In this document: one piece after another, positions 33,809 through 40,215 of the stretch
Layout of the letters: each line of letters starts with the position of its first letter
Numbering within the stretch: the first letter of the stretch is position 1
Source: Irregularibacter muris
GTDB taxonomy: Bacteria > Bacillota > Clostridia > Eubacteriales > Garciellaceae
NCBI RefSeq assembly: GCF_024622505.1
Contig: NZ_JANKAS010000019.1
Span: 1 to 40,215 of the forward strand
Direction of reading: 5' to 3'
Length of the DNA: 40,215 bases
Translations under genes and position numbers: made by a program
Notes under the pieces: generated by a model
What the model was told of the DNA's origin: nothing
The model's database searches: none
Seen by the model: only the letters and a program-made list of their open reading frames with translations

Positions 33809-34060
33809 ATGACTAAAGTAGAAATATACACTTGGACTTTTTGTCCCTTTTGTATAAGAGCAAAGGAATTATTCGAAAGAAAAAACACACCCTACATAGA
33901 GCATATTATTGATGGTGACGATAAAAAGAAGAAGGAACTTTATGAAAAGACCAATCAAGATACCGTTCCTTTTATCTTTATTAATGATCAATTCATCGGC
34001 GGCTATAGTGATTTACAGGCCTTGGAAGATGAAGGTAAGTTGGATTCTATGTTAGGGTAA
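33809..34060 (+). CDS. grxC: glutaredoxin (GrxC type, CPFC active site)
   Basis: At 83 residues it is a complete glutaredoxin with the dithiol CPFC at Cys12-Cys15, the TVPFIF cis-proline turn and GGYSDLQALEDEGKL at the C-terminus, as in bacterial Grx3. It reduces disulfides or glutathionylated proteins, or the equivalent low-molecular-weight thiol of the host. GGAGG precedes the ATG by 8 nt. It ends in a bidirectional terminator. It is an ordinary Cys paralogue of the Sec-containing glutaredoxin at 21513-21758, which makes the latter's TGA easier to interpret. Confidence 0.93.
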   Translation: MTKVEIYTWTFCPFCIRAKELFERKNTPYIEHIIDGDDKKKKELYEKTNQDTVPFIFINDQFIGGYSDLQALEDEGKLDSMLG

Positions 34061-34081
34061 ACCTTTTAAAATACATAAATG

Positions 34082-34126
34082 AAAATCCTCCTTAGCTATA
34101 ATTATTGCCTAGCTGGAAAGGATTTT
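34082..34126. terminator. bidirectional terminator between grxC and the xdh operon
   Basis: AAAATCC (34082-34088) pairs with GGATTTT (34120-34126), with an inner AGCTA/TAGCT stem. T-rich runs follow on both strands, serving the convergent grxC and molybdenum hydroxylase transcripts. Confidence 0.75.
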
Positions 34127-34130
34127 TATT

Positions 34131-34598
34131 TTATATTTCTTTTCTTAAAATAGACTTTATGGCACTTTCAATTTCCTCATACCCTGTACATCGGCAGATA
34201 TTAGATTGCAGCCATTGTTGTATAACATCATCATTCGCATCAGGTTGATACTGAGCCAAGGCATGGCAGACCATGAGAAAACCGGAGGTACAATAGCCAC
34301 ATTGAAAGGCAAAATTTTCTACAAAAGCTTTTTGAATGGAGGCATTATTTAGTCCTTCTACTGTGGTGATCTTTTTCCCTACAGCTTCTACCGTAAGCAT
34401 TAGACAGGATTTCATAGGCCAATCATCGATTAGCACTGTGCAGGCACCACAATCCCCGTTTTCACAGCCAGGTTTTGTACCCGTAAGACCTACCTGCTCC
34501 CGTAAGGTATAAAGGAGTATGTCAGAGGGCTTGGCCACTACTTCTCTATCTTCTCCATTAATATGTAAAGTGATAACAACATTATCTTTCGTATACAT
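34131..34598 (-). CDS. xdhC: molybdenum hydroxylase [2Fe-2S] subunit (xanthine dehydrogenase type)
   Basis: Both iron-sulfur clusters are visible. The plant-type cluster is ligated by Cys45, Cys50, Cys53 and Cys65 (PGCENGDCGAC...SC), and the second by Cys100, Cys103, Cys135 and Cys137 (QCGYC...ICRC). At 155 residues it is the usual small subunit that passes electrons from the molybdenum centre to FAD. It follows the FAD subunit gene by 3 bp and is the last gene of the operon. The xdhC symbol follows the E. coli XdhABC naming; other species use different letters. Confidence 0.92.
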   Translation of the reverse strand: MYTKDNVVITLHINGEDREVVAKPSDILLYTLREQVGLTGTKPGCENGDCGACTVLIDDWPMKSCLMLTVEAVGKKITTVEGLNNASIQKAFVENFAFQCGYCTSGFLMVCHALAQYQPDANDDVIQQWLQSNICRCTGYEEIESAIKSILRKEI

Positions 34599-34601
34599 GA
34601 C

Positions 34602-35438
34602 CTAATCCCTCTCTCTAAAATTTGTTATGGCCTGATCCAGCATGGTATGAAGTATAAATTTTCTATATTCTGAAGAACCGCTGATGTCATTGGATATCCC
34701 ATGGGGTATGCTTTCTATAGTTTGTTTTATTTTCTCATCCTTTGCAGTAGAGGAATTATTTAAAACATCTTCCATTTCTAGAGACCTAAAAGGATGGTTA
34801 CAAAGACCCGCAAAGGCCATATGTATACTTTTATCATTCTTTAAAGCCACCATGGTAATCAATGGATAATCTATTTTTTCATTTTTGGTTCTTTTTACGT
34901 GAAGATAGGGCAAAGACAGATATTTTTCATCAATAATAACCTGGACAATCATTTCTCCTCGCACTAGCTCCAATCTTCTATCAAAGATTTCCTTTATAAG
35001 AACTTTTCTTTCGCCATTGATCCCTGCTACTAGAATGTGACTATTGGATACCAAAAGGGGTAATAAAGTTTCATGATAGATAATGGTGCCTGCCAAGTTT
35101 CCCCCTAGAGTAATTTTATTTTGCACGGTATGATCGGCAATTCTTTGTGCCGTCATACTAAGTAAGGGGAAGAGTTTTTTTTGTGAAATCTCCCTAAGAG
35201 TAAGGGCAGAGCCAAGAATGAGTTGTCCATTTTTTAATTGATGCATCTTGCAACGGGCAATATCCTTAATATCAATTACCGCTTCAGTATATACATTGTG
35301 CATTCTCGCCATGGTAATAATCTCTGTTCCTCCCCCATAATATACAGGTCTTTTCCCCTCTCTATCTAACCTTTCATATAATTTTACAGCCTCCTGCACT
35401 TCTGTAGGCTTATAATATTCAAAATTAAAGGGTATCAT
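34602..35438 (-). CDS. xdhB: molybdenum hydroxylase FAD-binding subunit (xanthine dehydrogenase type)
   Basis: From the ATG at 35438 (AGGAGG 5 nt upstream) the 278-residue protein starts MIPFNFEYYKPTEVQEAVKL, typical of CoxM/XdhB subunits. The FAD-binding region follows (VYYGGGTEIITMARM), with the GGNLAGTI loop near residue 125. The longer frame from 35531 runs backward through the large-subunit gene and is rejected. It overlaps the large-subunit stop by 14 bp, so the two are translationally coupled. It takes electrons from the 2Fe-2S subunit to NAD+ or another acceptor. Confidence 0.88.
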   Translation of the reverse strand: MIPFNFEYYKPTEVQEAVKLYERLDREGKRPVYYGGGTEIITMARMHNVYTEAVIDIKDIARCKMHQLKNGQLILGSALTLREISQKKLFPLLSMTAQRIADHTVQNKITLGGNLAGTIIYHETLLPLLVSNSHILVAGINGERKVLIKEIFDRRLELVRGEMIVQVIIDEKYLSLPYLHVKRTKNEKIDYPLITMVALKNDKSIHMAFAGLCNHPFRSLEMEDVLNNSSTAKDEKIKQTIESIPHGISNDISGSSEYRKFILHTMLDQAITNFRERD

Positions 35439-37770
35439 ATCTTCCTCCTGTTTTGGATTTCCAGATGTTTTCGGGTGAGATGGGCAATTGATGAAAATCT
35501 TCCTCCGCCGCCTTAGAAATGGCATGGGCAAAGGCAGAGGGAATGCCTAAAATACCATCCTCTCCTATTCCCCTAGCTCCAAAGGGAGCATCTATCTGAG
35601 GGGTTTCTATAAATTCAACTTCATATTGGGGTTGTTCTCCAAAATGCATGACTTTGTAGGTTCTTAGGGATGTATTTTCAAGGGTACCACTGTCACCATA
35701 GAGAAATTCTTCTCTGGTAGCCAGTCCTAAGCCCATACTCATGCCTCCCATAACTACCCCCCTGGCCATCTTTGGATTAATGACCTTACCGATATCTGCA
35801 ACGGTTACCGCCCTTAGTAATCTATAGGTATAAAGTTTAGGATCATATTCTATTTCCACTGCCTGAACACCCACCGTCCAAGATACACCAGATTTTCCCT
35901 TTCCAGTTTCTTTATCTAAGGGGATTAACCGCTCCATGATATAATTGCCTCGCCCTATAAGCTGTCCATATACAGAAGATTGGTTTGGATATTGATAGCC
36001 ATGGACGATATCCTTAAATTCCACAAATACATCAGGATTTTTCTTTAGAAAGACTCTCTTCTCTTGTACATCAAGACTTTCAGGATTACACCTTAGGACG
36101 ATAGAGGAAACTTCTTTAATTTGTCTAATTAAATCCTCTGCCGCATCTATAACTGCATTTCCTACCATGAAGGTAGTCATACTGGCTACGGTCTTCCAGT
36201 GTTTAGGGCTTATCTGAGTGTTTACATCCATATAGACATAAATTTGTTCTACTTTCATCTTCATTTTCTCTGCGAGTATTTGAGCCATAGTAGTTTTCAT
36301 CCCTGGGCCTATCTCGGTGGCTCCAAAGTTTAGATTAATGGTTCCGTCGGTATTTAAAGTAAGTACAACTCCAGAGGTAGCGCTAGGGGGAGAGCTGGAG
36401 GTTTTCCAAAAACAGCTAACGCCAATGGTTCTGATCATTCCCTTCTTCTTCCTAATCTTCTTATTCTTATCCCAGTTAAGGATTTCTTTTCCTTTTGTAA
36501 TGCATTTTTCTAAGTCCCCAGTATTACTAAGGGTTATTTTATCTTGGGTAGGGGATAGATCCCCAGGTTTAATGGCATTCATCCTCCTTAGCTCCAAAGG
36601 ATCTATATTGAGCTCTTGGGCAAGTTTGTTCATAGCCATTTCTATCCCAAAGGTACTTACACTATGACCAAAGCCACGGAAGGATGTAGCATAGGAGTGA
36701 TTGGTATATACGGCATGAGAATCACAGTGGATATTTTCGATATTGTAGGGGCCTGAACAATCAGTAGCTATGGCTTTAGCCATTCTAGGTCCAGTATCTG
36801 AATAGGCGCCACAACTGGTATAGTAAATACACTCCAATGCCTTTATCTTTCCCTCTTTCGTAGCCCCTAATCGTATTTTTCCTTCTGCCCCCAGTTTGGA
36901 AGGAGTGCTATTCATATCCTGTTCTCTAGAATTTGCTATTCGCACCATCCGTCCCTTTACTGCGTGGGAAGCGAGAAAGGCTAAAAACTCTATACTCACC
37001 GTAGCCTTTCCTCCAAAAGCTCCTCCCACTAAGGGAGTATGTACAACAATCTTTCCTTCATCAATGCCATAAGCCTTGGCTATTTCTTCTTTTACGGCAA
37101 AGGGGGCTTGGGTGGAGGTATGTATATTGACAATCCCATCAGGGGATATGCTGCTACTTGCATTTCTCGTTTCCATAGCTAAATGGTCAGAGGAAGGCAT
37201 GGAAAAATTGTATTCTATGAGATTATCACACTGACTCCAATCATAAGGGGCATTACCCTTTCTAATCTTAATGTGATCACAAATATTGCTATGGGCAAGG
37301 GGAGAAACTCCTGAATCTGGACAGAAATATTCCCCTAGGTTTTCATGAATTAGAGTAGCTCCTTGCTTTATAGCATCCTGAATGGAATTTACTACAGGTA
37401 GGGGTTGGTATTCTACTTCTACTAATTGGGTAGCAGCCATAGCATTTTCCTCACTGTCAGCTACTATCAAGGCCACTGCTTCTCCGTAATATCTTACTTT
37501 GTCCTTGGCTATGGGTGGTCTATCTGTTATCATTGATCCCGTTAATACAGAAAAGTATTTTCCTGTTATTACAGCTTTAACACCCTTATAATTTTCCGCT
37601 TTAGAAGTATCTATGTTTTTTATCAATGCATGGGCGTGAGGTGAAGTAACAATCCTAGCATGTAAAATATCCTGAGGTACTGTATCTCCGGTATATTTAG
37701 CATTGCCCGTTACCTTGTCCCAAGCATCTTTCCTTGTTGAACTGACTCCGATTTGTGGAGTATGGCGCAT
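35425..37770 (-). CDS. xdhA: molybdenum hydroxylase large subunit (xanthine dehydrogenase type)
   Basis: The 781-residue protein has the molybdopterin-subunit architecture: an N-terminal aldehyde-oxidase a/b hammerhead (about residues 15-125), GGAFGGKATVS near residue 250, TSFRGFGHS near 360 and the GARGIGEDGILGIPSAFAHA segment near the C-terminus, whose Glu is the family's catalytic base. The true substrate may be xanthine or another purine or N-heterocycle; the sequence alone does not separate these. AAAGGAG lies 10 nt before the ATG. It opens the operon xdhA-xdhB-xdhC. In clostridia such enzymes can carry labile selenium, which would fit an organism that uses selenium, but no Se-maturation gene is in the window. 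Confidence 0.88.
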   Translation of the reverse strand: MRHTPQIGVSSTRKDAWDKVTGNAKYTGDTVPQDILHARIVTSPHAHALIKNIDTSKAENYKGVKAVITGKYFSVLTGSMITDRPPIAKDKVRYYGEAVALIVADSEENAMAATQLVEVEYQPLPVVNSIQDAIKQGATLIHENLGEYFCPDSGVSPLAHSNICDHIKIRKGNAPYDWSQCDNLIEYNFSMPSSDHLAMETRNASSSISPDGIVNIHTSTQAPFAVKEEIAKAYGIDEGKIVVHTPLVGGAFGGKATVSIEFLAFLASHAVKGRMVRIANSREQDMNSTPSKLGAEGKIRLGATKEGKIKALECIYYTSCGAYSDTGPRMAKAIATDCSGPYNIENIHCDSHAVYTNHSYATSFRGFGHSVSTFGIEMAMNKLAQELNIDPLELRRMNAIKPGDLSPTQDKITLSNTGDLEKCITKGKEILNWDKNKKIRKKKGMIRTIGVSCFWKTSSSPPSATSGVVLTLNTDGTINLNFGATEIGPGMKTTMAQILAEKMKMKVEQIYVYMDVNTQISPKHWKTVASMTTFMVGNAVIDAAEDLIRQIKEVSSIVLRCNPESLDVQEKRVFLKKNPDVFVEFKDIVHGYQYPNQSSVYGQLIGRGNYIMERLIPLDKETGKGKSGVSWTVGVQAVEIEYDPKLYTYRLLRAVTVADIGKVINPKMARGVVMGGMSMGLGLATREEFLYGDSGTLENTSLRTYKVMHFGEQPQYEVEFIETPQIDAPFGARGIGEDGILGIPSAFAHAISKAAEEDFHQLPISPENIWKSKTGGRYDTL

Positions 37771-38019
37771 GGGCGGTCTCTCCTTTGGTATTAATTATCA
37801 TCTTAAAAATTATGTAATATCTACTAATATTTCCATATGAAATTTTTATATACCAAGGGGGTAGTGAAGAGAGTCTAAAATTCTCAAAATAAAAATAATA
37901 TTTGGAAATTTTCATATATCTAAAATACAAAAAAGTTTTTGAGACAGATGTAGTTATAACTTTTATATCAATGATAGTAGTCCTAAGAAACATTAATAGT
38001 ATGAAATGATTTACATAAA

Positions 38020-38578
38020 GTTTAACTTCCATTTTGTCTCTATTAAAGGAAGCATCATTGATATTATGGAAAAAAGAGATAAGATATTTACATTCCACTC
38101 TGGTTCTATTAAAATAATCTCTTCTGGGTTTGCAGCAGTCGTACCGACTAAATTTACATTCCACTTTGGTTCTATTAAAACAACTTCTACTTTGCTTTCA
38201 TTAGCAAAAACATTACTATTTACATTCCACTTTGGTTCTATTAAAACGAAGTGGTACCGCTCATTTCATTCAGACCCTTGAAGATTTACATTCCACTTTG
38301 GTTCTATTAAAACTCTTCGCAGTAAGGACACTCTCCTTCTACATAAGTATTTACATTCCACTTTGGTTCTATTAAAACTATACATACTATTTCCAGGTTC
38401 ACTACATATCATTTCCATTTACATTCCACTTTGGTTCTATTAAAGCAACAAAAGAAGATCAATTGAAGCACAAGGTTTTAAATTTACATTCCACTTTGGT
38501 TCTATTAAAACTTTAATGGGACTGGTGTTTCACAGGTACGATAACAAAATTTACATTCCACTTTGGTTCTATTAAAAC
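38020..38578 (-). CRISPR. CRISPR array, type I-B-like repeat, 8 good repeats plus one degenerate end repeat
   Basis: A 30-bp repeat occurs at 38086, 38152, 38218, 38284, 38349, 38417, 38482 and 38549, with spacers of 35-38 nt. On the minus strand the repeat begins GTTTTAATAGAACC and ends GGAATGTAAAT, the form of clostridial type I-B repeats with an ATGTAAAT 5' handle. A further unit at 38020-38049 matches at about 22 of 29 positions and is one 36-nt spacer away, so it is a decayed trailer-end repeat. The repeats at 38086 and 38417 carry point changes. Decay at the left end and repeat orientation put the leader on the right, with transcription on the minus strand. No cas genes are in the window. 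Confidence 0.95.
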
Positions 38579-38712
38579 TTGACTTCTTTTGTGAATGTTT
38601 ATGGTAATCTGAAAATGCAATAAATGGCAGTCAAAAATACAAAAAGTAATTGCCAGTACTAACCTAACAATATACCCTATTAAGTGACTAAGCTTATAGG
38701 GGAGGAAAGGAA

Positions 38713-40092
38713 GTGCTGACAATTACTCAAGTCAATTATATCCGAGAACTGTTCTTTTTGGAAGGTAAAACCTACTCAGAAATTATCAAAATGACTGAAA
38801 AAAACTATCGCACTGTTAAAAAGTATATTGAAATGGATGATTTCAACCAACACTGCCATAAAGCTAAAAGACCAAATAAGTCTGATGCCCTAAGACCTAT
38901 CATACGAAAGTGGTTAACCGAGGATAAATCGAGACATCACAAGCAAAGACATACTGCAAAGAGGATCTATGATCGGCTTAAGGAAGAACATCCAGATATT
39001 TTAAAGGTCTCAGACAGAACCGTAAGAAATATTGTTAGAGAAGAAAAAAGAAAGGTATTTGCCTCAGATGATGCCTATCTTCTCTTGGATCACCCAGGCG
39101 GTGAAGCACAGGTTGACTTTGGAAGCTTTGAAGCATTTGAAAACGGTTCTATTGGAAGGTTTCACCATCTTATCTTGTCTTTCCCAAAATCAAACGCAGG
39201 CTTTGCAGTGGCAGCAAGGAGTGAAACAAGAGAAGCTCTCCTTGAAGGTCTTGCTACAATATTTAACTTTATAGGCTACGTGCCAAGCAGCATATGGTTT
39301 GACCAAATGTCATCAGCAGCTCTTAAAGCCAAGGACGAGAAAGGCCGCGTTAAAGTGGCAGATTTCATAACGCGCTTTTCAACTCACTACGGGTTTACCA
39401 TAAAGTTTTGTAATCCAGCCAGTGGAAATGAAAAAGGTAATGTAGAGAACAAAGTAGGTACCATCAGACGAAATTTGTTTGTCCCAGAGCCTACTATCCT
39501 AGATATTAAAGCTTTTAACACCATGCTTTTAGAAAAATGTCTTAAGAGAAACAAAGAGATTCATTATCGCTTCAAAGAACCCATAGAAAAACTCTTTGAG
39601 GAAGAAAAATCACTGATGGCACCAGTTAACAAGGTTCCATTCGATACTGCAAAGTATGAAACAAGAAAGGTAAACAAGTACGGACTTATTCACTACTTAG
39701 CATGCTGCTACTCAGTCAGCCCAAAGTATGTTGGTCAATCGGTAGTTCTAAAGGTCATGGCTAATGAGATAGAGATATTTTCAAAAGACCTTTCACAAAG
39801 AATCACTCACCATCAGAGATTGTTTGAAAAAGGTAGTGAGTCCATTAATTATATAGACTTTATCGACATTATCAAGATAAGACCAAATGCACTGAAGTAT
39901 TCAGGAATCTACTCTCTGCTTCCCGATTCATGGCAGACCTATCTTCATTCCTTGAATAGAGACTGTCTTAAAAAGGCTTTTGATGTCCTAAAGGTGATCC
40001 TCCTTGAAGACGATATGGGGTATGCGGACAAGGTTTTAAGAGAAACAAAAAAGCATGACTCTATATCACCTGAAGCCATAGCAGTAACGTAA
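38713..40092 (+). CDS. istA: IS21-family transposase IstA
   Basis: The 459-residue protein starts with a helix-turn-helix (LFFLEGKTYSEIIKMTEKNY) and continues with a second DNA-binding part to about residue 115. The DDE catalytic core follows: Asp in GGEAQVDFG, Asp in SIWFDQMS, and Glu in GNEKGNVENKVG, the usual IS21 spacing and motifs. The C-terminal region (about 310-400) is the IS21 beta-barrel domain. It starts with GTG at 38713 behind GGAGGAAAGG. No frameshift or stop breaks it, so it may be active with IstB. It sits 134 bp from the last CRISPR repeat. Confidence 0.95.
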   Translation: MLTITQVNYIRELFFLEGKTYSEIIKMTEKNYRTVKKYIEMDDFNQHCHKAKRPNKSDALRPIIRKWLTEDKSRHHKQRHTAKRIYDRLKEEHPDILKVSDRTVRNIVREEKRKVFASDDAYLLLDHPGGEAQVDFGSFEAFENGSIGRFHHLILSFPKSNAGFAVAARSETREALLEGLATIFNFIGYVPSSIWFDQMSSAALKAKDEKGRVKVADFITRFSTHYGFTIKFCNPASGNEKGNVENKVGTIRRNLFVPEPTILDIKAFNTMLLEKCLKRNKEIHYRFKEPIEKLFEEEKSLMAPVNKVPFDTAKYETRKVNKYGLIHYLACCYSVSPKYVGQSVVLKVMANEIEIFSKDLSQRITHHQRLFEKGSESINYIDFIDIIKIRPNALKYSGIYSLLPDSWQTYLHSLNRDCLKKAFDVLKVILLEDDMGYADKVLRETKKHDSISPEAIAVT

Positions 40093-40103
40093 GCGTCCAA
40101 TAA

Positions 40104-40137
40104 TCTCATGGATTTAAAATCAATAAAAGGCATGAGA
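40104..40137. repeat. inverted repeat after istA
   Basis: TCTCATG (40104-40110) pairs with CATGAGA (40131-40137) with a 20-nt loop, 12 bp after the istA stop. It is the first of two hairpins in the istA-istB gap. Confidence 0.5.
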
Positions 40138-40157
40138 CAATAGACTTCAAAAGAGTA

Positions 40158-40195
40158 CTTTTATAGTTCACCGAGTACTCGGTGAACTATAAAAG
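40158..40195. repeat. perfect 38-bp palindrome between istA and istB
   Basis: The 19-bp arm CTTTTATAGTTCACCGAGT is followed directly by its exact reverse complement. The centre is the hexamer AGTACT. It ends five bases before the AAGGAG that precedes the presumed istB start. It could act as a transcript hairpin controlling istB or as a DNA site. Confidence 0.85.
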
Positions 40196-40200
40196 CTTGA

Positions 40201-40215
40201 AAGGAGAGATCTCAT
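40201..40215 (+). CDS. istB: presumed start of istB (IS21 ATPase helper), cut by the window edge
   Basis: AAGGAG at 40201-40206 is followed after 7 nt by AT at the last two bases, which would be an ATG if the next base is G. IS21 elements encode the AAA+ ATPase IstB directly after istA. No codon of the protein is visible, so the call rests on context alone. Confidence 0.35.

Larger units (their letters stand above)
38590..40215 (+). mobile_element. IS21-family insertion sequence, left end to the start of istB
   Basis: The istA gene is complete and istB seems to begin at the window edge. The left end is placed at TGTGAATG (38590) because IS21 elements begin with TG and carry repeated transposase sites inside; GGCAGT near 38627 and GCCAGT near 38652 could be such sites. 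The position is inferred. The right end and target duplication are outside the window. Confidence 0.75.

Noticed and set aside
35439-35531. N-terminal extension of the FAD subunit
   Set aside because: It overlaps the large-subunit gene in another frame, and a strong AGGAGG supports the start at 35438.
37697-38164. 155-codon minus-strand frame across the CRISPR end
   Set aside because: It runs through degenerate repeats and the xdhA start, has no ribosome site and its Cys/Arg-rich sequence reflects repeat DNA.
38579-38712. CRISPR leader immediately right of the last repeat
   Set aside because: The presence of TG-starting sequence and GGCAGT/GCCAGT repeats before istA fits an IS21 end better, although a leader remnant of about 11 nt cannot be excluded.
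1-40215. tRNA, rRNA, replication origin, prophage or complete defence operon
   Set aside because: No cloverleaf, rRNA signature, DnaA-box cluster, phage structural genes or cas genes were recognised.

Overview
The window reads as chromosome of a low-GC, spore-forming, probably anaerobic Firmicute of class Clostridia (Alkaliphilus-like). This is inferred from the AT-rich sequence, strong AGGAGG-type ribosome binding sites, a T-box leader on ileS, a CotA-type spore-coat oxidase with a sigma-K-like promoter, clostridial xanthine dehydrogenase subunits, a type I-B-like CRISPR repeat and an apparent selenocysteine-containing glutaredoxin. No rRNA or tRNA genes were seen. The window is bounded by two insertion sequences: an IS3-family end at the left and an IS21-family element at the right.

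Layout. 1-126: IS3-family end. 165-2486: ferritin-like di-iron protein, then a translationally coupled DNA-alkylation-repair operon (adaA, ogt and a cysteine-rich CCG-domain protein). 2631-2845: remnant of a flavin reductase. 2858-4965: membrane-anchored serine hydrolase and a zinc ribbon protein. 5343-6980: CotA-like multicopper oxidase. 7208-9429: second serine hydrolase, a small unknown protein and a nitrilase-family hydrolase. 9611-15892: an envelope-stress type module (response regulator, histidine kinase, ABC ATPase, FtsX permease, M15 peptidase) plus a small membrane protein. 15990-16742: XRE regulator fused to a glycine-rich decapeptide-repeat domain. 17358-21322: ridA, a PatB/MalY-type lyase and an NhaC-type transporter, divergent from a YheO/DauR-type regulator. 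21513-25415: UGA-containing glutaredoxin and T-box-controlled ileS. 25443-30316: ECF sigma factor, its probable anti-sigma protein, a GH3 lipoprotein behind a matching ECF promoter, and a Gln/Glu-rich lipoprotein. 30345-33490: FMN-barrel protein, YcxB-like protein, flavodoxin-fold lipoprotein and LysR regulator. 33809-37770: ordinary CPFC glutaredoxin and a three-subunit molybdenum hydroxylase. 38020-38578: CRISPR array. 38590-40215: IS21 element.

The most striking item is the glutaredoxin at 21513-21758. Its reading frame continues upstream through one in-frame TGA, which stands exactly where the first cysteine of the C-x-x-C site belongs. A 7-bp hairpin with a GG-starting loop follows the TGA at the distance expected of a bacterial SECIS. 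Standard gene calling would start at an internal ATG and lose the active site.

Other notable points: two near-identical ECF promoters define a small regulon; the CRISPR array appears cut on its leader side by IS21, with no cas genes in view; a perfect 38-bp palindrome lies between istA and the predicted istB start; a GC-rich block of modular hairpins lies between the ileS T-box and ileS; and a family of hairpins with similar arms recurs in intergenic regions.
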